Shown here: one piece after another, positions 42,488-50,959 of the stretch
How the letters are laid out: each line of letters starts with the position of its first letter
Position numbering within the stretch: position 1 is the stretch's first letter
NCBI GenBank assembly: GCA_900757145.1
Contig: CAAEMT010000039.1
Span: 1 to 64,000 of the forward strand
Source: Lachnospiraceae bacterium
GTDB lineage: Bacteria; Bacillota; Clostridia; Lachnospirales; Lachnospiraceae
Reading direction: 5' to 3'
DNA: 64,000 nt
Made by a program: the position numbers and the translations under genes
Notes under the pieces: generated by a model
Databases searched by the model: none
What the model saw: the letters and a program-made list of their open reading frames with translations, nothing else
Told to the model about the DNA's origin: nothing

Positions 42488-43282
42488 ATGAGCTATGATC
42501 TATGTCTGCAAAAGCAGGCGGAAAAGCCTTACTATATAGAAAATATACGGACAGGCATTTATTCTCTGGAGGAGCTTTGTTTCTATCTTTACCATAATAT
42601 ATGTCTGATCGATGATACGATTATGAATGAGGGGCTGTGCGACTGGATACGGGATGAGCTTGGACTGGCAAGATTGTACCGTCAACTCTATGCGCAGCTT
42701 GACAAAAACGACGGCGCAGTATTTTTTATTATGCCGATCTTTCGGGAAGCAGGCTATCTTTCGCAGCAGGAGATGCGGGAATATCAGGAGCGTCTTGCAA
42801 AACTTGAGGTACAGTCGGAAGATATGAAGCAGAAACTTCGCGGGGATTATCTCGTAAAAGAGCAGATGTATGCCAGAGCGATATGGGAGTACAGACAGAT
42901 ACTTGCAAGAAGAAATCCGGGCAAGCTTGGAACACAGTTTTACGCCGCTGTATGGAATAATCTGGGCTGTGCCTATGCCGGACTGTTTCAGTTTGAGCAG
43001 GCGGCGCAGTGTTACTGGGAATCCTACAGCTTGATGAAGACAAAAGAAACATTTCGAAAGTACGTGAGTGCGCTTCCGCTTTTTTTGTCGGAGGAAGAAT
43101 ACCAGAAAAAGCTTGAAAGCCTGCGTGCAGATACGTATCTGGTGCAGAAGATACAGGAGTACAATGCAAAGGTATTAAGCCGTAGGGAGCTTCGGGAGGA
43201 GCTTGACCGTGAGCTTGAGGGCAGCAATAAGGCGCTTGTAAGGGAACTGAAGGAGCAGTATTGCAGGAGCACGAAGATATGA
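42488..43282 (+). CDS. TPR-containing protein of the DUF5716/5717 locus
   Basis: A 264-residue soluble helical protein. Residues 1-60 (SYDLCLQKQAEKPYYIENIRTG, YSLEELCFYLYHNICLID) form a distinctive N-terminal region that I do not recognise as a named domain. The middle is helical and charged; residues 130-195 contain a TPR pair (YARAIWEYRQILARR, WNNLGCAYAGLFQFEQAAQCYWESYSL). The C terminus is coiled-coil-like (KVLSRRELREELDRELEG). The ATG at 42488 follows AAGGAGAG. The 91-base gap before it contains nested inverted repeats (42423-42452). Its conserved position suggests that it acts with the two upstream proteins. Confidence 0.7.
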   Translation: MSYDLCLQKQAEKPYYIENIRTGIYSLEELCFYLYHNICLIDDTIMNEGLCDWIRDELGLARLYRQLYAQLDKNDGAVFFIMPIFREAGYLSQQEMREYQERLAKLEVQSEDMKQKLRGDYLVKEQMYARAIWEYRQILARRNPGKLGTQFYAAVWNNLGCAYAGLFQFEQAAQCYWESYSLMKTKETFRKYVSALPLFLSEEEYQKKLESLRADTYLVQKIQEYNAKVLSRRELREELDRELEGSNKALVRELKEQYCRSTKI

Positions 43283-43294
43283 GTGCAGATGCTA

Positions 43295-43323
43295 TTGCGT
43301 TATTTGGCAAGATAGGGTAAAAT
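43295..43323 (+). promoter_or_regulatory. Predicted purB promoter
   Basis: TTGCGT (43295-43300), 17 bases, TAAAAT (43318-43323), followed by an 80-base leader. No PurR-box or purine riboswitch-like structure was recognised there. Confidence 0.55.
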
Positions 43324-43403
43324 CAGGGTGACTGAAAAGTTGCTGGATATACGGAACAGCTATACATCAGAAAGTAAGGAAAAAGACAGAAAAGGAGATT
43401 CAT

Positions 43404-44837
43404 ATGAGCACAGACAGATATGTAAGTCCGCTTTCAGAGCGTTACGCAAGTAAAGAGATGCAGTATATTTTTTCACCGGATATGAAATTCCGCACATGGA
43501 GAAAGCTTTGGATCGCTCTTGCTGAGACGGAAAAGGAACTGGGACTCGACATTACGCAGGAGCAGATCGATGAACTGAAGGCGTTTCAGGATGACATCAA
43601 TTATGATGTAGCAAAAGAACGTGAAAAAATTGTGCGCCACGATGTTATGTCTCACGTTTATGCATACGGCGTACAGTGTCCAAAAGCAAAACCGATCATT
43701 CATCTTGGAGCGACATCCTGCTATGTAGGTGATAATACAGATGTAATTGTGATGACAGAGGCGCTTCGTCTCGTAAAGAAGAAACTCGTAAATGTCATTG
43801 CGCAGCTTTCTGATTTCGCGCAGAAGTATAAAGACCTGCCGACTCTTGCATTTACGCATTTTCAGCCGGCTCAGCCGACGACAGTGGGAAAAAGAGCGAC
43901 ACTTTGGACGCAGGAATTCCTCATGGATCTTGAGGATCTTGAGTACGTACTTTCAACGATGAAACTGCTCGGATCTAAGGGAACGACAGGTACGCAGGCG
44001 AGCTTTCTGGAGCTGTTCGATGGGGATCAGGAGAAGATTGACCGCATCGATCCTATGATCGCTAAGAAGATGGGATTTGAGTCTTGTGTTCCAGTGTCGG
44101 GACAGACGTACTCGCGCAAGCTTGATACGAGAGTCTTAAATGTGCTCGCAGGTATTGCAGCAAGCGCACATAAGATGTCAAACGATATTCGTCTGCTGCA
44201 GCACTTAAAGGAGATCGAAGAGCCGTTTGAAAAGACGCAGATCGGTTCTTCTGCGATGGCATACAAGAGAAATCCGATGCGCAGCGAGCGTATTGCTTCA
44301 CTGGCAAGATACGTGCTGTGTGATGCACTGAATCCGGCAATCACTTCTTCTTGCCAGTGGTTTGAACGTACGCTTGATGATTCTGCAAACAAGCGTTTGT
44401 CCGTTCCGGAAGGATTCCTGGCGGTTGACGGAATTCTTGATCTTTGTCTGAATGTTACAGATGGGCTGAAGGTATATCCGAAGGTAATCGAGAAACGTCT
44501 GATGTCAGAGCTTCCGTTCATGGCGACAGAGAATATCATGATGGATGCGGTAAAAGCAGGCGGAGACCGTCAGGAACTGCATGAAAAGATCCGTACATTG
44601 TCTATGGAAGCAGGTCGTAATGTCAAAGAAGAAGGGAAAGAGAATAATCTGCTGGAGCTGATTGCAGCAGATCCGTCTTTCAATATGTCTCTTGAGGATT
44701 TAAAGAAATCCATGGATCCGGCGCGCTATACTGGACGGTCTAAGGAACAGGTAGAGGCATTTATAAAAAATGTTGTTTCCCCGATTCTCGAGGAAAATAA
44801 AGAACTGCTTGGCGTGACGGCGGAGATCAACGTCTGA
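43404..44837 (+). CDS. purB: Adenylosuccinate lyase
   Basis: A 477-residue member of the fumarase/aspartase superfamily catalysing two steps of purine synthesis (SAICAR to AICAR, adenylosuccinate to AMP). The signature loop GSSAMAYKRNPMRSE (about residue 290), the GATSCYVGDNTD segment and TFTHFQPAQPTT-type segment (AFTHFQPAQPTTVGKR) are intact. Excellent RBS (AAAAGGAG). It is followed by purA, which supplies its adenylosuccinate substrate; a separate promoter lies between. Confidence 0.97.
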   Translation: MSTDRYVSPLSERYASKEMQYIFSPDMKFRTWRKLWIALAETEKELGLDITQEQIDELKAFQDDINYDVAKEREKIVRHDVMSHVYAYGVQCPKAKPIIHLGATSCYVGDNTDVIVMTEALRLVKKKLVNVIAQLSDFAQKYKDLPTLAFTHFQPAQPTTVGKRATLWTQEFLMDLEDLEYVLSTMKLLGSKGTTGTQASFLELFDGDQEKIDRIDPMIAKKMGFESCVPVSGQTYSRKLDTRVLNVLAGIAASAHKMSNDIRLLQHLKEIEEPFEKTQIGSSAMAYKRNPMRSERIASLARYVLCDALNPAITSSCQWFERTLDDSANKRLSVPEGFLAVDGILDLCLNVTDGLKVYPKVIEKRLMSELPFMATENIMMDAVKAGGDRQELHEKIRTLSMEAGRNVKEEGKENNLLELIAADPSFNMSLEDLKKSMDPARYTGRSKEQVEAFIKNVVSPILEENKELLGVTAEINV

Positions 44838-44847
44838 AAATATTTGT

Positions 44848-44876
44848 TTTACTTATAGAAAGATTTGTAGTATACT
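44848..44876 (+). promoter_or_regulatory. Predicted purA promoter
   Basis: TTTACT (44848-44853), 17 bases, TATACT (44871-44876), in the 103-base purB-purA gap. Confidence 0.55.
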
Positions 44877-44940
44877 ATATATGTTGCGGAAAAATTGATA
44901 ACCGTAAAACATAAGACTGATTCAGTCAGGAGGATATAAT

Positions 44941-46215
44941 ATGGTACAGGCAGTAGTAGGGGCTAACTGGGGAGATGAAGGAAAAGGTAAGATCACAGAT
45001 ATGCTTGCTGAGAAAGCGGATATTATCGTTCGTTTTCAGGGCGGAGCAAACGCAGGGCATACGATCGTAAACAATTACGGAAAGTTTGCGCTTCATACAC
45101 TTCCGTCAGGCGTATTTTATGATCACACGACGAGCATTATCGGAAATGGCGTAGCACTGAATATTCCGGTTCTGTTCAACGAGGTTAAGAGCATTGTGGA
45201 CAGAGATGTTCCGATGCCGAAGATACTCGTATCAGATCGTGCACAGATCGTGATGTCATACCACATTTTGTTTGACCAGTATGAGGAAGAACGACTTGGC
45301 GGTAAATCTTTCGGTTCCACAAAGTCCGGTATTGCGCCGTTTTATTCAGATAAGTTTTCAAAGATCGGCTTTCAGGTAAGCGAGCTGTTCGATGAAGAGC
45401 TGCTTAAGGAGAAGGTTCAGAGAATCTGTGATTTAAAGAATCCGATTCTGGAGCATCTGTATCACAAGCCAGTGCTGACTCCGGAAGGTCTTCTGGAGGA
45501 GCTTCACAGCTATCGAGATATGGTGAAGCCGTTCGTATGCGATACGTCTGCATTTTTATATCAGGCGCTTAAGGAAGGAAAGAATATTCTTCTTGAAGGA
45601 CAGCTCGGTTCGCTCAAAGATCCGGATCACGGCATCTATCCGATGGTTACATCGTCTTCTACATTGGCAGGATACGGTGCTGTAGGAGCAGGTATACCGC
45701 CGTATGAGATCAAGAAGATCATTACGGTATGTAAGGCTTACTCCAGCGCAGTAGGCGCAGGTGCATTTGTCAGCGAGATCTTCGGCGAGGAGGCAGACGA
45801 GCTTCGTAAGCGCGGCGGCGACGGCGGCGAGTTCGGCGCTACGACAGGACGTCCGAGAAGAATGGGATGGTTCGACTGCGTTGCTTCCAAGTACGGATGC
45901 AGACTGCAGGGCACGACAGACGTAGCATTTACGGTACTCGATGTGCTTGGTTATCTTGAGGAGATTCCGGTATGCGTAGGTTATGAGATCGATGGAGAGG
46001 TGACAACGGAATTCCCGACCACAGCTCTGCTTGAAAAAGCAAAACCGGTACTGAAAAAGCTTCCGGGATGGAACTGCGACATCCGCGGTATCAAGAAGTA
46101 TGAGGATCTTCCGGAGAACTGCAGAAAGTACATTGAGTTCGTGGAAGAGCAGATCGGATTCCCGATCACAATGGTATCAAACGGTCCGGGAAGAGACGAT
46201 ATTATTTACAGATAA
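44941..46215 (+). CDS. purA: Adenylosuccinate synthetase
   Basis: A 424-residue GTP-dependent enzyme joining IMP and aspartate. The N-terminal GANWGDEGKGKITDML loop, the catalytic region GGANAGHT, QGTTDVAF in the C-terminal part and TTGRPRRMGWFD are all family-diagnostic. RBS CAGGAGG. Together with purB it completes AMP synthesis from IMP. Confidence 0.97.
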   Translation: MVQAVVGANWGDEGKGKITDMLAEKADIIVRFQGGANAGHTIVNNYGKFALHTLPSGVFYDHTTSIIGNGVALNIPVLFNEVKSIVDRDVPMPKILVSDRAQIVMSYHILFDQYEEERLGGKSFGSTKSGIAPFYSDKFSKIGFQVSELFDEELLKEKVQRICDLKNPILEHLYHKPVLTPEGLLEELHSYRDMVKPFVCDTSAFLYQALKEGKNILLEGQLGSLKDPDHGIYPMVTSSSTLAGYGAVGAGIPPYEIKKIITVCKAYSSAVGAGAFVSEIFGEEADELRKRGGDGGEFGATTGRPRRMGWFDCVASKYGCRLQGTTDVAFTVLDVLGYLEEIPVCVGYEIDGEVTTEFPTTALLEKAKPVLKKLPGWNCDIRGIKKYEDLPENCRKYIEFVEEQIGFPITMVSNGPGRDDIIYR

Positions 46216-46227
46216 GAAAAATTAATA

Positions 46228-46268
46228 AAAGCAGCAGGGCGGCGCCGGAGGCATTGTCCTGCTGCTTT
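46228..46268 (+). terminator. Hairpin after purA (weak terminator or attenuator)
   Basis: An 11-bp stem, AAAGCAGCAGG (46228-46238) and CCTGCTGCTTT (46258-46268), with a GC-rich loop. It is followed by AGTG rather than a U-run, so full termination is uncertain; aroE-like starts 20 bases later. Confidence 0.45.
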
Positions 46269-46287
46269 AGTGTATGGAGGAAAAGCG

Positions 46288-47151
46288 ATGGAGAAGAATT
46301 ATCGCGCAGAGCTAACAGGTGTATTCGGAGATCCGGTTGACGGAAATCCAACAGGAGTAATGGAAGAAGCGGGATATGAGGCACTTGGGCTTAATTACCG
46401 TTATATTACAATGAAGGTGACACCGGAAGATTTTCCGGATGCAATGAAAGCAGTAAAGGCTCTGCATATGAGAGGTGTGAATCTGACAATGCCGCATAAG
46501 ATTGCAGTACTTCAGTATCTGGATGAAGTATCGGAAGCGGCACGGATCATCGGTGCTGTCAATACGGTCGTTGTCCGCAAAGACGGCAGTATGTTTGGAG
46601 AAAATACAGACGGAAAAGGTTTTGTAGAAGCACTTGAGAGAACAGGGGAATCACTCAAAAAAAAGAAGGTGACGATTTTTGGCGCCGGAGGAGCAGCGAG
46701 AGCTATTGCAGTTGAATGTGCTTTAGCAGGAGCAGAAAGCATTACCATCATCAACAGGACAGTATCAAAAGCGCAGGAGCTTGCTGAATTGATCGGCACG
46801 AGGACAAAGGCAGAAAGCACAGCACTTGCGTGGAAGGAGAAAATGGCAGTACCGACTAAGACGGATATTTTAGTCAATGCTACCTGTATCGGTCTGATGC
46901 CGGAGTGCGAAGCCCTACCCGATATTGATTATGATACGATTACTTCGCGAATGACGGTTACAGACGTTGTCTTCAATCCGTCTTTTACGCGTTTTCTTTC
47001 CGAGGCGCAAAGGCGCGGTGCGAAAACAGTCAGCGGACTTGGTATGCTGGCTTGTCAGGGTGCGAGAAACTTCACGCTTTGGACAGGAAAAGAAGCGCCG
47101 CTTGACGTGATGGAAGATAAGCTGCGAGAAGAATTTGAAGAGAACAGATAA
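46288..47151 (+). CDS. AroE-like dehydrogenase lacking the shikimate serine motif
   Basis: A 287-residue paralogue of shikimate dehydrogenase. The cofactor domain is standard (FGAGGAARAIAVECALAGA, NRTVSKAQEL), and the catalytic Lys (NLTMPHK) and Asp (ENTDGKGF) are present. The N-terminal motif that normally reads GxPIxHSxSPxxHN is here GDPVDGNPTGVMEEA (residues 14 onward), so the two carboxylate-binding serines are Asn and Thr/Pro. This subfamily occurs in other bacteria and may use quinate or another shikimate-like substrate; I cannot say which. Start ATG at 46288 with GGAGGAAAA. Lies downstream of purA, convergent with the HAD gene. Confidence 0.85.
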   Translation: MEKNYRAELTGVFGDPVDGNPTGVMEEAGYEALGLNYRYITMKVTPEDFPDAMKAVKALHMRGVNLTMPHKIAVLQYLDEVSEAARIIGAVNTVVVRKDGSMFGENTDGKGFVEALERTGESLKKKKVTIFGAGGAARAIAVECALAGAESITIINRTVSKAQELAELIGTRTKAESTALAWKEKMAVPTKTDILVNATCIGLMPECEALPDIDYDTITSRMTVTDVVFNPSFTRFLSEAQRRGAKTVSGLGMLACQGARNFTLWTGKEAPLDVMEDKLREEFEENR

Positions 47152-47169
47152 AATAGGACGGTTAATAAT

Positions 47170-47208
47170 AGAAAAGACGCAGCAGCGCTCTATAGAGAGT
47201 GCAGCTGC
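47170..47208 (-). terminator. Terminator for the HAD operon (- strand)
   Basis: An imperfect long inverted repeat, CGCAGCAGCGCTCT (from 47179) with GAGAGTGCAGCTGCG, followed on the - strand by GTCTTTTCTATT. It lies in the 97-base convergent gap and probably serves the - strand genes; on + there is no T-run. Confidence 0.6.
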
Positions 47209-47248
47209 GCCCGTATTGAGATAATGTAATGTCTGTGCGGATACGGAG

Positions 47249-47866
47249 TCAGTTTTTGTCCTCATTAAGCAGGAGTGTCAGCTCTGTCTCTGCCTGTTCC
47301 TGACTCTGGAAATGAATGGTGTGAAAACCGAGTCTGTTTGCCGTTTCTATATTTTCCAGTGTATCATCGATGAAGACAGATTCTTCCGGTATGATTTCCG
47401 GATAGCGGGATAAAAGAGAGTGGTAAATATCGTCATCCGGCTTGATCTGCTTTACTTCGCAGGAAAATACGCCGCCGTCAAGCAGTGGAAGAAAGTCGAG
47501 CGCCTTTTTTGACTCTTCTATCATCCATGCGGAATAGTTTGAAAGATAGTAAGTATGATAGCCATACTCTTTCAGTGTCATGATCCATTGTTTTGCATAT
47601 GCGCGCTTTGAGATAAATGCGCCGGATTTGAGAAATACCTCGCGGACGTCATTGCGGTATTCTTCCGGAGCAAGTGCCATGAAACGTTCCAGCAGCTCTT
47701 CCATAGTAAGTACACCGCGGTCAAGTTCTTTCCAGACAGGGCCTTTGATCAGCGCATTTGTGACAGCGCTTTCTTTTTCCGGTGAAAATCCGAATTTTCT
47801 GATGTAGCCTACCCAGTCAAGTCCGACCAGTACGCCTCCGATGTCAAATATTATGTTTTTTATCAT
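47249..47866 (-). CDS. HAD-superfamily phosphatase (subfamily IA-like)
   Basis: A 205-residue hydrolase. Motif I is FDIGGVLVG, where the nucleophile Asp is present but the usual second Asp is Gly, as in the YihX-like phosphatases; SNYS (motif II) near residue 105, and FIDDTLENIETANRLG (motif IV) near 168 are typical. Known relatives remove phosphate from sugar phosphates or FMN; the substrate cannot be called. Its ATG overlaps the end of the upstream small membrane gene by 4 bases. Confidence 0.88.
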   Translation of the reverse strand: MIKNIIFDIGGVLVGLDWVGYIRKFGFSPEKESAVTNALIKGPVWKELDRGVLTMEELLERFMALAPEEYRNDVREVFLKSGAFISKRAYAKQWIMTLKEYGYHTYYLSNYSAWMIEESKKALDFLPLLDGGVFSCEVKQIKPDDDIYHSLLSRYPEIIPEESVFIDDTLENIETANRLGFHTIHFQSQEQAETELTLLLNEDKN

Positions 47867-48162
47867 AGAGAGTCTCCTTTTTTGTCTTTCTGATCTAATC
47901 TGTCAGAGTGATCTGTATCTGTTTTGTCTGTCTCCTCTGCTTTGGAAATATCATTCTTCCATTTATCGCGATTGTCAAGTACACGGGTAACGAGGATCAT
48001 ACCGTAAAGAAGACACGGAACAATGATTGTACAGGCAATTGAGGCGATCAGCATATTCTGGCTGGCTGGATTGGCGGTCAGACCGAAAAACAGCGTTGCG
48101 CCATACATGCCGAGAAGCACAATCGCGCCGACAAAAGCCAGAATGCGTTTTATTTTTTGCAT
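47863..48162 (-). CDS. Small two-helix membrane protein
   Basis: A 99-residue protein without recognised family. Two membrane helices (about 5-26 and 36-60) are followed by a highly charged cytoplasmic tail (EETDKTDTDHSDRLDQKDKKGD). I start it at the internal ATG at 48162, which gives a basic MQKIKR start and has AAAGGAATTGG upstream; an in-frame extension to 48267 is possible but less typical. It is coupled to the HAD gene by an ATGA overlap. Confidence 0.6.
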   Translation of the reverse strand: MQKIKRILAFVGAIVLLGMYGATLFFGLTANPASQNMLIASIACTIIVPCLLYGMILVTRVLDNRDKWKNDISKAEETDKTDTDHSDRLDQKDKKGDSL

Positions 48163-48318
48163 AAGTATTCCAATTCCTTTCTGGTTGTATTCAGTAACTG
48201 CCCAATATTCGTTCGATTTCTGTACGATACAAGAGAAGGCAGAAACTATCGTTCTTTTAATCACCACGCTATTCTACCAGAAACAGACAAAAAAGGAAAG
48301 AAAATTATTTTTTACGAT

Positions 48319-49050
48319 CTACGCCCTTATATCTGCATGTTTAAGATGCCCGACTGCCGCAATATAAAATATAACGAAAAATATAGCTGTCGATAAGAAA
48401 AACGGCAATGATGCGCCGGAAAGAGCATCCTGTGTTTTGTTTGCGTTCATTCCCATGAGCATCAGAGAATACGGACAGTACAGCCCGAATCCCAGGTTTG
48501 ATAGGAGCAGTCCCGTTACACTTCCAATCAGCGCTATGCCGATTGGGACGGAGAAGCTTCTTATTCTCATAGAGAGCAAAAGCTGAAGCGATCCGATTGC
48601 CGCGGCAGCCAGTGTTCCGCGCAAAAGCCACAGGAAAATCTGTGCGGGCGGAAAACCTGCAAGCCCGATCAGCTTTCCGCTGATCATATAGAGAAAACCT
48701 ACCCAGAGCTGTGTGATAAGTGTGATGCCGAAGATTACAAACAGCTTTCCCAGATAAAGACAGGGAATAGAGACAGGGGATGTCATCAGTACGTTCCAGT
48801 TGTTGTTGATGTGTTCAAGGCGCCACAGATAGGAACAATACAGTGCAATGAGCGGAGCATAGAAAAAGCTAGCGTAAAACAGTGTGTGCTGTGTCCAAAG
48901 TGAGTACCATGTACTTGTAAGGATTTCTGTATTTTGCTGATAATTAAAAGTTCCCATGATGGCAGGGATAATGGGAATGAAAATACAGGCTGGAAAGATA
49001 ATGGAATGGCGCAGTTTTTGACGCTCTGTGTATATGCATCGAAGCAGCAT
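48319..49050 (-). CDS. Lantibiotic-immunity-type ABC transporter permease (MutG/EpiG-like)
   Basis: A 243-residue protein with about six membrane helices. The N terminus (LRCIYTERQKLRHSIIFPACIFIPIIP) and SSYLWRLEHINNNWNVLMTSP-type segment are characteristic of the lantibiotic-immunity and bacitracin-export permeases. It follows the other permease after 3 bases on the same strand. With the ATPase it would pump antimicrobial peptides or expel them from the membrane. No lantibiotic precursor or modification gene was found nearby, so it is likely a resistance rather than producer-immunity system. Confidence 0.82.
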   Translation of the reverse strand: MLLRCIYTERQKLRHSIIFPACIFIPIIPAIMGTFNYQQNTEILTSTWYSLWTQHTLFYASFFYAPLIALYCSYLWRLEHINNNWNVLMTSPVSIPCLYLGKLFVIFGITLITQLWVGFLYMISGKLIGLAGFPPAQIFLWLLRGTLAAAAIGSLQLLLSMRIRSFSVPIGIALIGSVTGLLLSNLGFGLYCPYSLMLMGMNANKTQDALSGASLPFFLSTAIFFVIFYIAAVGHLKHADIRA

Positions 49051-49053
49051 GGA

Positions 49054-49833
49054 TCAGACCTCCTTTTTCGTGATAATGCTCCGGCTGATAAAGTATGCAA
49101 GGAGTAAAAAACAGATAAAAAGTGCAAACTTTTCTGTCGGAAAGACTATGCTGTAGTATTCTATATAACGTGTGGACGGATCCCAGTTCATGCCGACTGT
49201 CGGAAAAGCAGCGTAGTAGCCCCACAGAATGAGCCGGGAGAACTCAGGCGGAAAAAACATTGAAAACAGGCCCAAAAACGCTCCGGCAAGCCCGACACTA
49301 AGAGGCAGGAGCTGATTTCGTGAAAGCAGGGACAGAAACTGCTGCAGGCACAGAAGTACCGCAGTCACGGCAAATACAACGGCTGCAGATTGTGCAAGCT
49401 GTATCGGATCGAGCGCTTCGCTGATCCTGCACAGCCTTCCGCCAAGCAAAATAAGAACGCACTGACCAAGCGAAAAGGCGAGGACGTATTTCAGTCCGGC
49501 CAGATATTTGCAGTCATAGAATACGGTACGTTTTTGCAGTGTATAGAGCAGTTTAAGCGTATCACCCTTTAATTCCATGTCGCATAGGCGGCTTGCGATG
49601 ACTGCGGCCATGACAGGCAGCAGGATAGCATTTAGCATCGGGAGCTGGTAGAAGAGCATCGTATAGCCGTGCTGCAATTCTTCTGCGGATGAGGTGCGCA
49701 GCTGCCAGATCATCCATAAAAACTGAAAGCCAAGAAATGCAGCCGGAACACTATAGAGGTGTCTCTTTCGTGATTTTTGCCGTTCTGCGCTCCACTGCTG
49801 TATAAAATCAGAATGGAAATTTTGATTTTTCAT
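49054..49833 (-). CDS. Lantibiotic-immunity-type ABC transporter permease (MutE/EpiE-like)
   Basis: A 259-residue protein with about six membrane helices, including a conserved cytoplasmic start (FIQQWSAERQKSRKRHLYSVPAAFLGFQFLW) and CDMELKGDTLKLLYTLQKR, which resembles the coupling region of MutE-type permeases. Its start overlaps the ATPase stop by 4 bases, and the second permease follows. The three-gene order ATPase-permease-permease is typical of this transporter class. Confidence 0.82.
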   Translation of the reverse strand: MKNQNFHSDFIQQWSAERQKSRKRHLYSVPAAFLGFQFLWMIWQLRTSSAEELQHGYTMLFYQLPMLNAILLPVMAAVIASRLCDMELKGDTLKLLYTLQKRTVFYDCKYLAGLKYVLAFSLGQCVLILLGGRLCRISEALDPIQLAQSAAVVFAVTAVLLCLQQFLSLLSRNQLLPLSVGLAGAFLGLFSMFFPPEFSRLILWGYYAAFPTVGMNWDPSTRYIEYYSIVFPTEKFALFICFLLLAYFISRSIITKKEV

Positions 49834-50744
49834 AGGCTCACCTGCTTTCCGGTCAGACTTAAAAAGATGTCTTCGAGGCTCATTTGCTGCTGTGTCAGAC
49901 GAAGTACGCCGATCCCTTTTGCGACAAGTGTCTTCACAGCCAGCATGACGGTATCGTCCTCCAGTGTTTTTAGATAGAGTGTGTCATTTTTCCACCCGAC
50001 AGGAATGCTGCAGCGTTCCAGCACGGTAAGGGCAGCGCGGTCGTTGTCTGTATGCAGCAGCAGTCTTGATCGGCTGTGTTCATGCAGAGCCTGAAGCGTG
50101 TCCTGAAAAATAAGCTGTCCCTTATCGATGATTCCGACGTGTGTTGCCATCTGGTCGATTTCAGCAAGAAGATGGCTTGAGACGAGGACTGTAATGCCGT
50201 ATTCAGTGGGAAGCGAACAGATAAGCTCACGCATCTCCTGGATTCCGGCAGGATCAAGTCCGTTTGTCGGTTCATCAAGAAGCAGCAGGCGCGGATTTCC
50301 AAGGAGGGCTGCGGCGAGACCGAGGCGCTGCTTCATGCCGAGCGAATACTGCCGAACCTTTTTATGCTTCTGATCTTCCATGCGGACGATACGGAGCACG
50401 CGGTCTATGTCCTTTTCAGGTACGTTTTTCAGTGTAGAGATGATTTTCAGATTTTCCCATCCGCTTAGGTGTCCGTAGTATGCGGGCGATTCGATCAATG
50501 ATCCAGTAGCAGAAAGAACAGAGAGCCTGTTTTGCGGCGAGACACTCTGGCCAAGGATCATCATCCTGCCGGCGGTCGGCTTGACCAGACCGAGCAGCAG
50601 TTTCATAGTTGTGGATTTGCCCGCTCCGTTCGGACCGAGAAAGCCATAGATACTGCCGGATGGTACGCGCAGATCAAGTTGATCCACGACTGTTTTGTGG
50701 TTGTATTGTTTCGTAAGTGCGTCTGTAGAAATGACAGCTTCCAT
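49830..50744 (-). CDS. ABC transporter ATP-binding protein (BcrA/EpiF-like)
   Basis: A 304-residue ATPase. Walker A is GPNGAGKSTTMKLLLG, the signature is YSLGMKQRLGLA, Walker B is LLLLDEPTNGLD, and the H-loop follows in VSSHLLAEI. The C-terminal extension is typical of the bacitracin/lantibiotic class. I start at the ATG at 50744 (EAVISTDALTKQYNHK) because AGGAGG lies about 8 bases upstream. It begins the - strand operon, divergent from the two-component system. Confidence 0.92.
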   Translation of the reverse strand: MEAVISTDALTKQYNHKTVVDQLDLRVPSGSIYGFLGPNGAGKSTTMKLLLGLVKPTAGRMMILGQSVSPQNRLSVLSATGSLIESPAYYGHLSGWENLKIISTLKNVPEKDIDRVLRIVRMEDQKHKKVRQYSLGMKQRLGLAAALLGNPRLLLLDEPTNGLDPAGIQEMRELICSLPTEYGITVLVSSHLLAEIDQMATHVGIIDKGQLIFQDTLQALHEHSRSRLLLHTDNDRAALTVLERCSIPVGWKNDTLYLKTLEDDTVMLAVKTLVAKGIGVLRLTQQQMSLEDIFLSLTGKQVSL

Positions 50745-50821
50745 AAAGATATCCTCCTGTTTTCTGAAAATGATATGGCACGTATGCTGTCTTAGAGAAT
50801 AACCCCTCTGCATTAGATCAG

Positions 50822-50851
50822 ACTTAAGCCTGCCTTATTTTTAGCTTAAGT
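50822..50851. promoter_or_regulatory. Inverted-repeat operator in the divergent ABC/two-component region
   Basis: ACTTAAGC (50822-50829) and GCTTAAGT (50844-50851) form a perfect 8-bp inverted repeat with a 14-base spacer. It lies upstream of the weak-35 promoters on both sides, which suits an activator site for the response regulator encoded at 50960. Assignment to that regulator is inference. Confidence 0.6.
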
Positions 50852-50887
50852 TTACACATTTTCAATGCGGCACAGAGGAAAGTTCTG

Positions 50888-50893
50888 TATAAT
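50888..50893 (+). promoter_or_regulatory. -10 element of the two-component operon
   Basis: Perfect TATAAT, but at 17 bases upstream the sequence is ATGCGG, not a -35. A good -10 with no -35 fits activation by a regulator bound at the inverted repeat about 60 bases upstream of the start point. Confidence 0.55.
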
Positions 50894-50959
50894 AGGAGGA
50901 AGAAGAGACTAGGGCTCTCGTGACTTTCATAATCAAATAAGAAAAGACAGGTGGATAAT

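Noticed and set aside
48163..50959. Possible lantibiotic precursor or modification gene near the ABC transporter
   Set aside because: I looked for short Ser/Thr/Cys-rich frames with a leader and for LanB/LanC/LanM-type sequence, and found none.
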